From Ornithinimicrobium sediminis (GTDB taxonomy: Bacteria; Actinomycetota; Actinomycetes; Actinomycetales; Dermatophilaceae): a stretch of DNA of 64,000 nucleotides. The stretch is taken from NCBI RefSeq assembly GCF_021272345.1, contig NZ_JAJSDQ010000001.1:744001-808000 (forward strand), in the 5' to 3' direction. A program made the position numbers and the translations under genes. The notes below the pieces were generated by a model. It ran no database searches and was not told where the DNA came from. It saw nothing but the letters and a program-made list of their open reading frames with translations. Positions 52,735 through 61,972 of this stretch are shown in pieces. Within the stretch, counting starts at the first letter, position 1; each line of letters starts with the position of its first letter.

Positions 52735-53481
52735 CTAGGCCGGGTCGGCGACGGACACCCGGGCCGGCCGCACCACCCGGTCACCCACCTTGAAGCCGGG
52801 CTGCATGACCTGGACGACGGTCGTCTCGGTCGCGCCCTCGGGCAGGTCGGCCCCGGGCAGGTGCATGAGCGCCTCGTGCAGCGCGGGGTCGAACGTCTCC
52901 CCCGGTGCGCCGAACTGTTCCACGCCGAAGCGCCCGAGCGTCGCCGCGAGCTTGTCGGCGATCGCCGCGAACGGCCCGTCGGTGAGGTCACCGTGCTCAC
53001 GCGCGGAGTGGATGTCGTCCAGCACCGGCAGCAGCGCCTCGACGACACCGCCGACCGCCACCTCCTTGTCGCGGGCCCGGTCCCGGTCCACGCGACGCCG
53101 GTAGTTGACGTACTCCGCCTGCAGCCGGCGCAGGTCCTCCAGGCGCTCCGCCGCCACCAGCGTGTCGGGGTGCTCCTCGCCCTGCTCGGGGTATGCCGTG
53201 TCGCCGACCTCGCCCGCGGGCGCCGCCTGCCCCGGCTCGCCGGCCTCGGGCTGCTGCCCGTCGGGCTGCGACCCCTCCGGGTGCGACACCTCGGGGTGCT
53301 CCGCCTCCGGCGAGGCCTCGGCCTGCGCGTCGCTCTGCTGCGAGGCCTGGGCCTCGGCGACCGTCTCGCGGACCTGGCCGGTCTGCGGGTCGACCTTGCG
53401 CTTGTCACGGACGACGGGCCCGGTGGGGCCGTCCTCGTGCTGAGGGTCGGCCCCACCGGCTCCCTGGCCCTGCTGGGTCAC
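52735..53481 (-). CDS. grpE: nucleotide exchange factor GrpE
   Basis: 248 residues. An unusually long, acidic, disordered N-terminal ~110 residues (many Glu/Gln/Pro) precedes the GrpE core: the helical [20 protein letters not shown], then [17 protein letters not shown], and the C-terminal beta domain ([20 protein letters not shown]). It releases ADP from DnaK. The start overlaps the dnaK stop (ATGA). Confidence 0.96.
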   Translation of the reverse strand: MTQQGQGAGGADPQHEDGPTGPVVRDKRKVDPQTGQVRETVAEAQASQQSDAQAEASPEAEHPEVSHPEGSQPDGQQPEAGEPGQAAPAGEVGDTAYPEQGEEHPDTLVAAERLEDLRRLQAEYVNYRRRVDRDRARDKEVAVGGVVEALLPVLDDIHSAREHGDLTDGPFAAIADKLAATLGRFGVEQFGAPGETFDPALHEALMHLPGADLPEGATETTVVQVMQPGFKVGDRVVRPARVSVADPA

Positions 53482-55379
53482 TTGGTGTCCTCGTCGTCGA
53501 CGACCTCCGCGTCGACGACATCGCCGTCCTGCTCGTCGCTGCCACCCGGCTGCGCGCCCTCGGCGCCGGTGGCACCGGCACCGCCGGCAGCGCCCGCCTG
53601 GGCCTGCTCGGACTCGGCCTGCGCGGCATACATGGCGGAGCCCATCTTCTGGCTCTCGGTGGAGAGGGTCTCCATCTTCGCCTTGATGTCGTCATTGGAC
53701 GCGCCCGACTCGGGAGCCAGGGCCGACTTGAGGTCGGCCAGGGCGGTGTCGACCGGGCCGCGGGCCTCGTCCGGCACCTTGTCGCCGGAGTCGGCCAGGA
53801 ACTTCTCGGTGGAGTAGACCAGCTGCTCCGCGGTGTTGCGGGTCTCGGTCTCCTCGCGCCGCTTCTTGTCCTCCTCGGCGTGCGCCTCGGCGTCCTTGAC
53901 CATGCGCTCGATCTCCTCCTTCGGCAGCGCGGAGCCACCGGAGATCGTCATCGACTGCTCCTTGCCGGTGCCGCGGTCCTTGGCGGAGACGTGCACGATG
54001 CCGTTGGCGTCGATGTCGAAGGTCACCTCGATCTGCGGCACGCCACGGGGGGCCGGGGCGATGCCGGTGAGCTCGAAGTTGCCGAGCAGCTTGTTGTGCT
54101 GCGCGATCTCGCGCTCACCCTGGTAGACCTGGATGCCGACCGAGGGCTGGTTGTCGCTGGCCGTGGTGAAGACCTCGGAGCGCTTGGTCGGGATGGCCGT
54201 GTTGCGCTCGATGAGCTTGGTCATGATCCCGCCCTGGGTCTCGATGCCCAGGCTCAGCGGGGTGACGTCGATGAGCAGCACGTCCTTGCGGTCGCCCTTG
54301 AGCACACCGGCCTGCAGGGCGGCGCCGACGGCGACGACCTCGTCCGGGTTGACGCCCTTGTTGGGCTCCTTGCCGGTCATCTTCTTGACCAGCTCGGCGA
54401 CGGCCGGCATACGGGTCGAGCCGCCGACGAGCACCACGTGGTCGATGTCGGCCAGGTTGATGCCGGCGTCCTTGATGACCTGGTCGAAGGGGGCCTTGGT
54501 GCGCTCCAGCAGGTCCTGCGTCATCTGCTCGAACTGGGCGCGGGAGAGCGTCTCGTCCAGGTGGATCGGGCCGTTCTCGCCCATCGAGAGGTACTGCAGG
54601 TTGATGCCGGTGCTGGTGGAGCTGGACAGCTCCTTCTTGGCCTGCTCGGCCGCGTCGCGCAGCCGCTGCATCGCGATCTTGTCGTTGGACAGGTCGGTGC
54701 CGGTCGTGTTCTTCACCGTGGTCAGCAGGTGCTTGACGATGCGCTCGTCCCAGTCGTCACCGCCCAGCTTGTTGTCACCGTGGGTGGCCCGGACCTGGAT
54801 GGTGGCGAAGCCGTCCTCGGAGTCCTTGCCGACCTCCAGCAGGGAGACGTCGAAGGTGCCGCCGCCGAGGTCGAAGACGAGGATCTGCTCGTCCTCCTTG
54901 CCCTTGTCCAGCCCGTAGGCGAGCGCCGCGGCGGTGGGCTCGTTGACGATGCGCAGGACCTTCAGGCCCGCGATCTCGCCGGCCTCCTTGGTGGCCTGGC
55001 GCTCGGCGTCGTCGAAGTAGGCCGGGACCGTGACGACCGCGTCGGTCACCGGCTCGCCGAGGTAGGACTCGGCGTCGCGCTTGAGCTTCATCAGGATGCG
55101 CGCGCTGATCTCCTGCGCGGTGAAGCTCTTGCCGTCGATCTCCGAGCTCCAGTCGGTGCCCATGTGGCGCTTGACCGAGCGGATGGTGCGGTCGACGTTG
55201 GTCACCGCCTGACGCTTGGCGATCTCGCCGACCAGGACCTCACCGTTCTTGGCGAAGCTGACGACGGAGGGGGTGGTGCGTCCACCCTCGGCGTTGGCGA
55301 TGATCTCCGGCTCGCCACCGTCGAGGACGGCAACGGCGGAGTTGGTGGTGCCCAGGTCGATGCCTACTGCACGTCCCAT
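53478..55379 (-). CDS. dnaK: molecular chaperone DnaK (Hsp70)
   Basis: 633 residues. ATPase domain: [79 protein letters not shown]. Substrate-binding domain ([16 protein letters not shown], written here as [12 protein letters not shown]) and a Gly/Ala-rich lid tail ending [19 protein letters not shown] lies ~9 bp before the ATG. Head of the dnaK-grpE-dnaJ-hspR operon, controlled by a HAIR box at 55499-55519. Also the expected co-repressor of HspR. Confidence 0.98.
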   Translation of the reverse strand: MGRAVGIDLGTTNSAVAVLDGGEPEIIANAEGGRTTPSVVSFAKNGEVLVGEIAKRQAVTNVDRTIRSVKRHMGTDWSSEIDGKSFTAQEISARILMKLKRDAESYLGEPVTDAVVTVPAYFDDAERQATKEAGEIAGLKVLRIVNEPTAAALAYGLDKGKEDEQILVFDLGGGTFDVSLLEVGKDSEDGFATIQVRATHGDNKLGGDDWDERIVKHLLTTVKNTTGTDLSNDKIAMQRLRDAAEQAKKELSSSTSTGINLQYLSMGENGPIHLDETLSRAQFEQMTQDLLERTKAPFDQVIKDAGINLADIDHVVLVGGSTRMPAVAELVKKMTGKEPNKGVNPDEVVAVGAALQAGVLKGDRKDVLLIDVTPLSLGIETQGGIMTKLIERNTAIPTKRSEVFTTASDNQPSVGIQVYQGEREIAQHNKLLGNFELTGIAPAPRGVPQIEVTFDIDANGIVHVSAKDRGTGKEQSMTISGGSALPKEEIERMVKDAEAHAEEDKKRREETETRNTAEQLVYSTEKFLADSGDKVPDEARGPVDTALADLKSALAPESGASNDDIKAKMETLSTESQKMGSAMYAAQAESEQAQAGAAGGAGATGAEGAQPGGSDEQDGDVVDAEVVDDEDTK

Positions 55380-55498
55380 GTGGTGTTCACTCCTGTATGT
55401 CGTGGGATGGGTGCCCGTGGGCGACCCGGTCCGGGTTGGTGCGTCAGGACTCAACCTGCGACAGCTCCCCGGACCTTGTCAAACCGGGACTCATCGAA

Positions 55499-55519
55499 GT
55501 TGAGTTCATCAGGCTCAAC
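55499..55519. promoter_or_regulatory. HAIR element (HspR operator) upstream of dnaK
   Basis: GTTGAGT-N7-GCTCAAC, identical in both arms to the clpB HAIR. It lies 120 bp before the dnaK start, in the 384-bp region shared with the divergent cold-shock gene. An additional lone half-site, ACTCAAC, occurs at about 55449-55455, nearer dnaK. Confidence 0.9.
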
Positions 55520-55589
55520 TACGGTGGTTGGAGATCTGTTCCCGACACGCGCTGACTGCTCGCGCAGCCCTCGAGGACAACGTTCGCGC

Positions 55590-55763
55590 CAAACCGTGCT
55601 AGCGTCTCCGGTGGTTGCTGTACCAGTCCTCGCATCGTGGCTCGGCACGACCGAGCCCCTCTCTACGAGGCAGAATCCCTGTTCGTCGTGGGCTTTCCGG
55701 CAACCAGCACGTCCCCCCACAAGGTGGGGCGTCCTCCAGCTAGACAAGAATGAGGCAGCACCA
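55590..55763 (+). promoter_or_regulatory. structured 5' leader of the cold-shock protein gene
   Basis: Two perfect hairpins lie upstream of the GTG start: GGCTCGG-CACGA-CCGAGCC (55639-55657) and CCCCAC-AAG-GTGGGG (55715-55729). A -10-like TAGCGT near 55600 would give a leader of roughly 150 nt, similar in size to temperature-responsive csp leaders. Promoter position is an inference. The rest of the 384-bp intergenic region holds the HAIR box and the dnaK leader. Confidence 0.45.
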
Positions 55764-55967
55764 GTGGCTACAGGCACCGTGAAGTGGTTCAACGCCGAGA
55801 AGGGCTTCGGTTTCATCGAGCAGGACGGTGGCGGCGCAGACGTCTTCGTCCACTACTCGGCGATCGACAGCAGCGGCTACCGCGAGCTCAACGACGGCCA
55901 GAAGGTCGAGTTCGACGTGACCCAGGGCCCCAAGGGCCCGCAGGCCGAGAAGGTCCGCCCGCTCTGA
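55764..55967 (+). CDS. cspA: cold shock protein CspA family
   Basis: 67-residue single cold-shock domain with both RNA-binding motifs: [14 protein letters not shown] (RNP1) and DVFVHYSAI (RNP2). The start is GTG ([14 protein letters not shown]); the family's N terminus fixes it. Single-stranded nucleic acid chaperone. Preceded by a structured leader and followed by a strong terminator. It is divergent from the dnaK operon. Confidence 0.97.
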   Translation: MATGTVKWFNAEKGFGFIEQDGGGADVFVHYSAIDSSGYRELNDGQKVEFDVTQGPKGPQAEKVRPL

Positions 55968-55992
55968 TCTGAGCTGTCGACCCTCGACTCAC

Positions 55993-56030
55993 CAGGACGC
56001 CCCCCGACCACACGGTCGGGGGGCGTCCTG
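55993..56030 (+). terminator. strong stem-loop terminator after cspA
   Basis: Perfect 17-bp arms beginning CAGGACGCCCCCCGACC (55993-56009) and matching 56014-56030, with an ACAC loop. Starts 26 bp after the cspA stop. Followed by CTGTGC rather than a U-tract. Confidence 0.88.
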
Positions 56031-56080
56031 CTGTGCGCCGGCGCCCATCCACGAGAAGGCGGCGCTCGTAGGGTGGGCGG

Positions 56081-58636
56081 ATGAGCGAAAGCCCCGGTCC
56101 GCAGGAGTGCATCCACGTCCTGGGCGCACGGCTGCACAACCTCCGTGACGTCGACGTGAGCATCCCGCGCAACCGGCTGGTGGCCCTCACCGGGGTCTCC
56201 GGCTCCGGCAAGTCGTCGCTGGCCTTCGGCACCATCCACGGTGAGGCCCAGCGGCGCTACTTCGACTCGGTGGCGCCCTTCGCGCGGCGGCTCATCCACA
56301 CCGCGCTCGACCCGCAGGTGCGCGACGTCACCGGGCTGCCGCCCGCGGTCGCGCTGGAGCAGCGGCGGGCCGGGGGCAGCGGCCGCTCCACGGTGGGCAC
56401 GGTGACCACGACCGGCAACACCCTGCGCATGCTGTTCTCCCGGTGCGGCGACTACCCCGCCGACGTGGCACCGATGGACTCCGACCACTTCTCGCCCAAC
56501 ACCGCGGTGGGCGCGTGCCCGGTGTGCTCGGGGCTCGGGGTCGTCCACGAGCCGACCGAGTCGTCGATGGTGCCCGACCCGGGCCTCAGCATCGCCGAGG
56601 GCGCCGTCGCCGCCTGGCCGGGAGCGTGGCAGGGCAAGAACTACCGCGACATCGTCGCCACCCTCGGTCATGACGTCGACGTGCCGTGGCGCGCGCTGCC
56701 GCAGGCCTCCCGAGACTGGATCCTGCACACCGAGGAGGAGCCCGTCGTCACCGTCGTGCCCGAGCGGGAGGCCGGCCGCATCCAGCGGCCGTACCAGGGC
56801 CGGTTCGCCAGTGCCCGGCGCTACCTCATGCGCACCCTGAGCGAGACGCGCAGCGCCACCCAGCGGGCACGGGCGCTGCGGTATGTCGTGAGCTCGCCCT
56901 GCCGGACGTGCGGGGGCCGGCGGCTGCGGCCGGAGGCGCTGCGCGTCACCTGTCAGGGCCTGGCCGTGGACGAGGCGAGCCGGCTCCCGGTCGCCGACCT
57001 GCTGCCCGTGCTCACCGGGAGGCTGGCGGTCCTCGACGCGGAGCATCCGCGCTCACGCTCCGGGGAGGGGTCCGGGAAGGGGGCCGGGCAGGAGCCCAGC
57101 GCCCGTGCCGAGGCCGAGCGGCTCCTGCTGCAGGATCTGACCGGCCGGCTCCAGGTGCTCGTCGACCTCGGCATCGGCCACCTCGACCTCGCGCGGCCGA
57201 GCACCTCCGTGTCGGCCGGCGAGCTGCAGCGCCTGAGGGTCGCCACCGCGGTGCGCTCGGGGCTCTTCGGTGTCGTCTACGTGCTCGACGAGCCGTCGGC
57301 CGGGCTGCACCCGCGGGACACCGAGGCGTTGCTCCGGGCGCTGCGGGGGCTGGTCGACGCCGGCAACTCGGTGCTGGTCGTCGAGCATGACATGGCCGTC
57401 GTCACCGCCTGCGACTGGGTGGTGGACGTCGGGCCGGGGGCCGGCTCCCAGGGTGGCCGGGTGCTGTGGTCCGGCCCGCTCGACGGCTTCCAGGACGTGC
57501 CCGGGTCCGTGACCGCGCGCTACCTCCACGACCCGGTGCACGCCACCGAGATCCGCCCCGCCGAGCCCTCGGCCGGCGCTCCGGCCGGCGTGACGGCATA
57601 CGTCGCACCGCGACCGCGCCGGGGCGAGCTGCGGGTCACCGGCATCGAGCGGCACACCCTGCACGACGTCGCCGTGACGCTGCCGCTCGGGGTGCTGACG
57701 GTGGTCACCGGCATCTCGGGGTCCGGCAAGACCTCGCTGCTGGACGCCGTCCACGACACGGTGGGGGCCCGCCTGGCCCGGGTCGAGGACCAGCCCGACG
57801 CCGCCGCGGAGGACGGGGACGGCGCCGCCCCGCCCGGCCCGGCCGAGACGTCGGTGCCCCGTCCCGGCGAGGCCTCGGCGACCGGTGAGGTCGTGCCCAC
57901 CCGGCTGGTGCGCATCACCCAGCAGCCCATCGGCCGGACGCCGCGGTCCAACCTCGCGACCTACACGGGGCTGTTCGACCACGTCCGCACGCTCTACGCG
58001 CGCACGGACCTGGCGCGCGAGCGGCACTACAAGGCCGGGCGGTTCAGCTTCAACGTCGCCGCCGGCCGCTGCGAGACCTGCCAGGGCGAGGGGCAGGTGT
58101 CCGTCGAGCTGCTCTTCCTGCCGGGCACGTGGTCGACCTGCCCCACCTGCCACGGCGCGCGCTACAACCCGGAGACCCTGGAGGTCACCTGGCAGGGGCT
58201 GAGCATCGCCGACGTCCTGGCCCTCACCGTCGCTCAGGCCCTCGACGTCTTCGCCGGGCAGCCGGCGGTGCACCGGGCCCTCGACGCGCTGGCGGCGCTC
58301 GGCCTGGGCTACCTGACCCTCGGGCAGCCGGCCACCGAGCTGTCCGGCGGCGAGGCGCAGCGCATCAAGCTGGCCTCGGAGCTGCAGACCGAGCGCCGCT
58401 CCCCCACCCTCTACCTGCTCGACGAGCCCACCTCGGGCCTGCACCCCGCCGACGTGCACCGGCTGCTCCGCCAGCTGCACGCGCTGGTCGACGCCGGCCA
58501 CACGGTGGTGCTCGCCGAGCACGACGCGGCGGCGCTGGCCACCGCGGACTGGGTCGTCGAGCTGGGCCCGGGAGCCGGCGACGCGGGCGGGCGGGTGGTC
58601 GCCACCGGCCCCCCGTCCGGGCCGGGGACCTCCTAG
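56081..58636 (+). CDS. UvrA-like ABC ATPase (UvrA2-type excinuclease homologue)
   Basis: 851 residues, shorter than true UvrA (about 950). Two ABC ATPase modules: first Walker [14 protein letters not shown] (~40) with signature [13 protein letters not shown] (~380) and Walker [14 protein letters not shown]; second Walker [13 protein letters not shown] (~550) with signature [16 protein letters not shown] (~765) and [13 protein letters not shown]. Zinc-type cysteine pairs are present (CPVC, CRTC, CETC/CPTC). The missing length falls in the UvrB-binding/insertion region, as in UvrA2 paralogues tied to DNA-damage tolerance or drug resistance. Its stop TAG overlaps the convergent gene's stop (CTAG). 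Confidence 0.85.
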   Translation: MSESPGPQECIHVLGARLHNLRDVDVSIPRNRLVALTGVSGSGKSSLAFGTIHGEAQRRYFDSVAPFARRLIHTALDPQVRDVTGLPPAVALEQRRAGGSGRSTVGTVTTTGNTLRMLFSRCGDYPADVAPMDSDHFSPNTAVGACPVCSGLGVVHEPTESSMVPDPGLSIAEGAVAAWPGAWQGKNYRDIVATLGHDVDVPWRALPQASRDWILHTEEEPVVTVVPEREAGRIQRPYQGRFASARRYLMRTLSETRSATQRARALRYVVSSPCRTCGGRRLRPEALRVTCQGLAVDEASRLPVADLLPVLTGRLAVLDAEHPRSRSGEGSGKGAGQEPSARAEAERLLLQDLTGRLQVLVDLGIGHLDLARPSTSVSAGELQRLRVATAVRSGLFGVVYVLDEPSAGLHPRDTEALLRALRGLVDAGNSVLVVEHDMAVVTACDWVVDVGPGAGSQGGRVLWSGPLDGFQDVPGSVTARYLHDPVHATEIRPAEPSAGAPAGVTAYVAPRPRRGELRVTGIERHTLHDVAVTLPLGVLTVVTGISGSGKTSLLDAVHDTVGARLARVEDQPDAAAEDGDGAAPPGPAETSVPRPGEASATGEVVPTRLVRITQQPIGRTPRSNLATYTGLFDHVRTLYARTDLARERHYKAGRFSFNVAAGRCETCQGEGQVSVELLFLPGTWSTCPTCHGARYNPETLEVTWQGLSIADVLALTVAQALDVFAGQPAVHRALDALAALGLGYLTLGQPATELSGGEAQRIKLASELQTERRSPTLYLLDEPTSGLHPADVHRLLRQLHALVDAGHTVVLAEHDAAALATADWVVELGPGAGDAGGRVVATGPPSGPGTS

Positions 58637-59700
58637 GCCAGGAGCTCACGCACCCGCGGGACGACCTGGGTGCCGTAGAGCTCGACCGCGCGCATGAGCT
58701 GGCCGTGCGGCATGGGCCCGTTGCTGTACTTCAGGTCGAACCGGCTCAGCCCGAGCGTCCGCACGGTGTCGGCGACCTTGCGCGCCACGGTCTCCGGGGA
58801 GCCTGCGAACACGGCCCCCTCGTCGGCCTCGGCGTCGAACTGCGCCCGGGAGGTGGGGCCCCAGCCGCGCTCAGCGCCGATACGGTCCCGGTTGGCCTTG
58901 AAGTGCGGGAACATCAGCTCCCGCGCCTGGGCGTCGGTGTCCGCGACGAAGCCGGGTGCGTGCACACCGACCGGCAGCTCGGGCAGCCCGAGCTCGGCGA
59001 GCGCCCGGCGGTACAGGTCGGCGTAGGGGGCGAACCGGGCCGCTGCCCCACCGATGACCGCCAGCATCATCGGGATGCCGTGCTGCGCCGCACGCACGAC
59101 GGACTCCGGCGAGCCGCCGACGCCGACCCACGTGCGCACCGTGCCTGCCTCGGTCTTGGGGTAGACGTGGGCTCCCTGCAGCGGGCCGCGGACGCTGCCC
59201 TGCCAGGTGACGGCCCCCTCGGAGCGCAGGGCCGCGAAGAGGCCGAGCTTCTCGGAGAACAGCCGCTCGTAGTCGGCGAGCCGGAACCCGAAGAGCGGGA
59301 AGGACTCGGTGAACGAACCGCGCCCCAGCGTCACCTCGGCCCGTCCGCCGGACAGCCCGTCGAGGGTCGCGGCCTTCTCGTAGACGCGCACCGGGTCGTC
59401 CGAGCTCAGCACCGTCACCGCGGTGCCGAGCAGCATCCGCCGGGTGCGGGAGGCGATGGCCGCGAGCACGAGCTCGGGTGAGGAGACGGCGTAGTCGTCA
59501 CGGTGGTGCTCGCCGATGCCGAACGCGTCGACGCCGACCTCGTCGGCGAGCACGCCCTGCTCGACGACCTCGCGCAGCACCTGCCCGTAGGTGCGGGGGG
59601 CGCCGGAGTCGTCGACCGTGACGTCACCGAAGGTGTCGAGGCCGAGCTGCACCTCGGCCCGCGGCAGCACGGGCTGGAGCGGGGCAGGGGACTCAGGCAT
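58633..59700 (-). CDS. LLM class flavin-dependent oxidoreductase
   Basis: 355-residue luciferase-like monooxygenase (TIM barrel, FMN or F420). N-terminal AEVQLGLDTFGDVTVDDSG, then FGIGEHHRDDYAVSSPELVL (the GEHH motif), LGTAVTVLSSDDPVRVYEKA and GRAEVTLGRGSFTESFPLFG typify the subgroup. Start ATG at 59700 chosen; an upstream in-frame extension lacks homology. The natural substrate is not predictable. Convergent with the UvrA-like gene, sharing the four-base CTAG that holds both stops. Confidence 0.9.
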   Translation of the reverse strand: MPESPAPLQPVLPRAEVQLGLDTFGDVTVDDSGAPRTYGQVLREVVEQGVLADEVGVDAFGIGEHHRDDYAVSSPELVLAAIASRTRRMLLGTAVTVLSSDDPVRVYEKAATLDGLSGGRAEVTLGRGSFTESFPLFGFRLADYERLFSEKLGLFAALRSEGAVTWQGSVRGPLQGAHVYPKTEAGTVRTWVGVGGSPESVVRAAQHGIPMMLAVIGGAAARFAPYADLYRRALAELGLPELPVGVHAPGFVADTDAQARELMFPHFKANRDRIGAERGWGPTSRAQFDAEADEGAVFAGSPETVARKVADTVRTLGLSRFDLKYSNGPMPHGQLMRAVELYGTQVVPRVRELLA

Positions 59701-59795
59701 GTCCTCACGGTATGCCGTGGGACCTTCGACCCTGGTCAATGGTGTTGACACCGGCGAAGGATGGGGCCACCACATCCCCTACGGACGGAGCAGAT

Positions 59796-60557
59796 ATGAG
59801 TCAGATGACGGGCAAGGTGGCCCTGGTGACGGGCGCCGGCGCGGGCCTGGGCGCAGCGATGGCGCTGGCCTTCGCCGACAAGGGCGCGGCCGTGGTGCTG
59901 GCCGACCTGGACGGCCCGGGCGGGCCGGAGACGGCTGCCCGGATCGAGCAGGCCGGTGGCTCGGCGACCTTCGTCACCTGTGACGTCACCGACGAGGCCC
60001 AGGTGAAGGCCGCCGTCGAGACGGCGGTGTCGACCTACGGCGGGCTGGACTACGCCTGCAACAACGCCGGCATCGAGGGCCACCAGGCGCCGACCCACGA
60101 GATGAGCGCCGAGGAGTTCCGACGGGTCGTCGAGGTCAACCTGATGGGCGTCTTCCACGGCATCAAGCACGAGGTGCCCGCCCTGCTCGAGCGCGGTGGC
60201 GGGACGATCGTCAACATCTCCTCCACCGCGGGCCTGCGCGGCTACGCCAACCTGGGGCCCTACGTCGCCTCGAAGCACGCCGTCGCCGGCCTCACCAAGG
60301 CCGCGGCGCTGGAGTACGCCACCCAGGGCGTCCGTGTCCTGTCGGTGCACCCGGCCGCCATCGAGACGCAGATGATCGCGCGTGCCATGGCGGAGAACCC
60401 CGCGCTGGCCGACGCGATGGAGTCGATGCACCCGATCGGGCGCGTGGGCCAGCCCCGCGAGGTCGCCGACGTCGTGGTGTTCCTGTGCTCGGACGGCGCG
60501 TCCTTCATGACGGGCAGCCCCGTGCTCGTCGACGGCGGGGCGCTCTGCCACGGCTGA
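59796..60557 (+). CDS. SDR family oxidoreductase (glucose 1-dehydrogenase/FabG-like)
   Basis: 253-residue classical SDR. VALVTGAGAGLGAAMALAFA (TGxxxGxG), NNAGIEGHQ, the catalytic Ser in VNISSTAGLRGYANLG, Tyr-x3-Lys as YVASKHA, and the C-terminal FMTGSPVLVDGGALCHG. ACGGAG lies six bases before the ATG. Monocistronic, with a strong stem-loop following. Substrate unknown. Confidence 0.92.
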   Translation: MSQMTGKVALVTGAGAGLGAAMALAFADKGAAVVLADLDGPGGPETAARIEQAGGSATFVTCDVTDEAQVKAAVETAVSTYGGLDYACNNAGIEGHQAPTHEMSAEEFRRVVEVNLMGVFHGIKHEVPALLERGGGTIVNISSTAGLRGYANLGPYVASKHAVAGLTKAAALEYATQGVRVLSVHPAAIETQMIARAMAENPALADAMESMHPIGRVGQPREVADVVVFLCSDGASFMTGSPVLVDGGALCHG

Positions 60558-60591
60558 GCCCCTCGACCGGGCCGCGGGCGGAGCGGGGGGC

Positions 60592-60626
60592 CGGCGGCTG
60601 AGCGTGCGACCTGCGCTCAGCCGCCG
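60592..60626. terminator. stem-loop between convergent SDR and endonuclease IV-like genes
   Basis: Perfect 13-bp arms CGGCGGCTGAGCG (60592-60604) and 60614-60626 around a 9-nt loop. The right arm overlaps the last codons of the minus-strand gene, so it can serve both directions. Confidence 0.75.
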
Positions 60627-61408
60627 AGCCGCTCCCGCAGCAGCGCGATGTCGTCGGCCATGTGCTCCCAGGGCGTCTCGCAGACGACGGGAGCCCCGGC
60701 CTGCCGGACGACGTCGACGATCTCGTCGAGGCCGATCCGTCCCTCGCCCAGCGTCGTGTGCCGGTCGCGCCCCGAGTCGAACTCGTCCCGGGAGTCGTTG
60801 CAGTGCACGAGGTCGACCCGGCCGGTGACCCCCCGGAGCCGCTCGACCGCGCTCGACAGCTCGATGCCGCCCGCGTGGGCGTGGCAGGTGTCCAGGCAGA
60901 AGCCCGCACCGAAGTCACCCACGGCCTCCCACAGCCGGGCGATCGAGTCGAGGCGGCGGGCCATGGACGCGTCCCCGCCGGCGGTGTTCTCGATGAGGAC
61001 CGGCAGCGGGAAGCCGCCTTCGGCCTCGGTGCGCTCGAAGACCTTGCGCCAGTTGTCGTAGCCGACCTGCTCGTCCTCGCCCTTGGTCACGTGCCCGCCG
61101 TGCACGACCAGCCCCCGGGCACCGATGGCTGCCGCTGCCTGGGCGTGCTGGGCGAGCAGCTTGCGCGAGGGGATGCGGATGCGGTTGTTGCTCGTCGCCA
61201 CGTTGAGCACGTAGGGGGCGTGCACGTAGACCGCGATGCCGTGGTCGTCCCAGGCGGACCTCAGGCGGTCGACGTCCTCACGGGGCTTCGGCTCCTTCCA
61301 CCCCTGGGGGTCTGCCAGGAAGAGCTGCACGGTCTCGGCGCCCACCTCCAGCGCCGCCTCCAGCGGGTCCTCGTCGCGGACATGGGCTCCGACCAACAGC
61401 GTGCTCAT
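60617..61408 (-). CDS. endonuclease IV-like TIM-barrel protein (apurinic endonuclease family)
   Basis: 263-residue AP endonuclease family 2 fold. Metal-ligand stretches in order: VGAHVRDEDPLEAALEVGAE, LVVHGGHVTKGEDEQ (~105), LIENTAGGDASMARRL (~150), GFCLDTCHAHAGGIEL (~185), LVHCNDSRDEFDSGRDRH (~215) and VVCETPWE (~250). These are the His/Glu/Asp zinc ligands of Nfo. The first ligand segment resembles Nfo but lacks the usual HVS, so xylose-isomerase-like relatives cannot be excluded. Probably base-excision repair. Confidence 0.85.
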   Translation of the reverse strand: MSTLLVGAHVRDEDPLEAALEVGAETVQLFLADPQGWKEPKPREDVDRLRSAWDDHGIAVYVHAPYVLNVATSNNRIRIPSRKLLAQHAQAAAAIGARGLVVHGGHVTKGEDEQVGYDNWRKVFERTEAEGGFPLPVLIENTAGGDASMARRLDSIARLWEAVGDFGAGFCLDTCHAHAGGIELSSAVERLRGVTGRVDLVHCNDSRDEFDSGRDRHTTLGEGRIGLDEIVDVVRQAGAPVVCETPWEHMADDIALLRERLGG

Positions 61409-61437
61409 GCTCCGAGCGTAGGCCGTGGCACCGACGG

Positions 61438-61941
61438 TCAGCCGCCGGCGTCCGTCAGCACGACCCGGTAGGCGAGCAGTGACACGTGAGGCAGGGGCCG
61501 CCAGTCCCGCTCCGGGGTGCGCACGAAGCCCAGCCGCACGTAGAGCCGGTGGGCGGCCGCCATCCACTCGGCGCTGGACAGCGCCACCGCGGCATACCCC
61601 TCCTCCCCCGCACGCTGCAGGCAGGCGCGCACCAGCAGCTCCCCGACCCCACGCCCGCGCGCCTGCGGGTCCACGCCCAGGCTGCGGAACTCCCCCTCGT
61701 CGACGCCGGCGACCTCACGGTGCGACGACCCGGCCGGGCACCAGGTCACCGTGCCCACCAGCGTGTCGCCGTCCACCGCGACGAGCACCACGGAGTCGGC
61801 CGCGCGGCCGGGGGCGTCGCGCAGGTCCTCCAGGTAGGGGTCGCCCGGCTGCACCACCCCGTCGGCCAGGTAGGCGGTGACCACCAGCTCACCGGCCGCG
61901 GGCAGCTCCTCGGGGCGGGCGGGGCGCACGGTCACCGTCAC
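61438..61941 (-). CDS. GNAT family N-acetyltransferase
   Basis: 167 residues. The acetyl-CoA motif A is FRSLGVDPQARGRGVGELLV (~85-105) and the motif B region AHRLYVRLGFVRTPERDW. Typical single GNAT domain of full length. The acceptor is unknown. It diverges from the ArsO-like flavoprotein gene, with only 31 bp between starts. Confidence 0.9.
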   Translation of the reverse strand: MTVTVRPARPEELPAAGELVVTAYLADGVVQPGDPYLEDLRDAPGRAADSVVLVAVDGDTLVGTVTWCPAGSSHREVAGVDEGEFRSLGVDPQARGRGVGELLVRACLQRAGEEGYAAVALSSAEWMAAAHRLYVRLGFVRTPERDWRPLPHVSLLAYRVVLTDAGG

Positions 61942-61972
61942 GTCGGTCAGCGTAGGCCCCTACAGTCGAGGG

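Noticed and set aside
55750-55782. Short upstream frame (10 residues) overlapping the cspA start
   Set aside because: It is out of frame, has no ribosome site of its own and no conservation argument. It may be a chance ATG.
53193-55967. A 924-codon open frame on the plus strand opposite grpE and dnaK
   Set aside because: It is the antisense shadow of dnaK: low-complexity composition with no domain until its last 67 codons, which are the real cspA starting at 55764.
59745-59750. TTGACA as a -35 box for the SDR gene at 59796
   Set aside because: No acceptable -10 hexamer lies 16-19 bp downstream.
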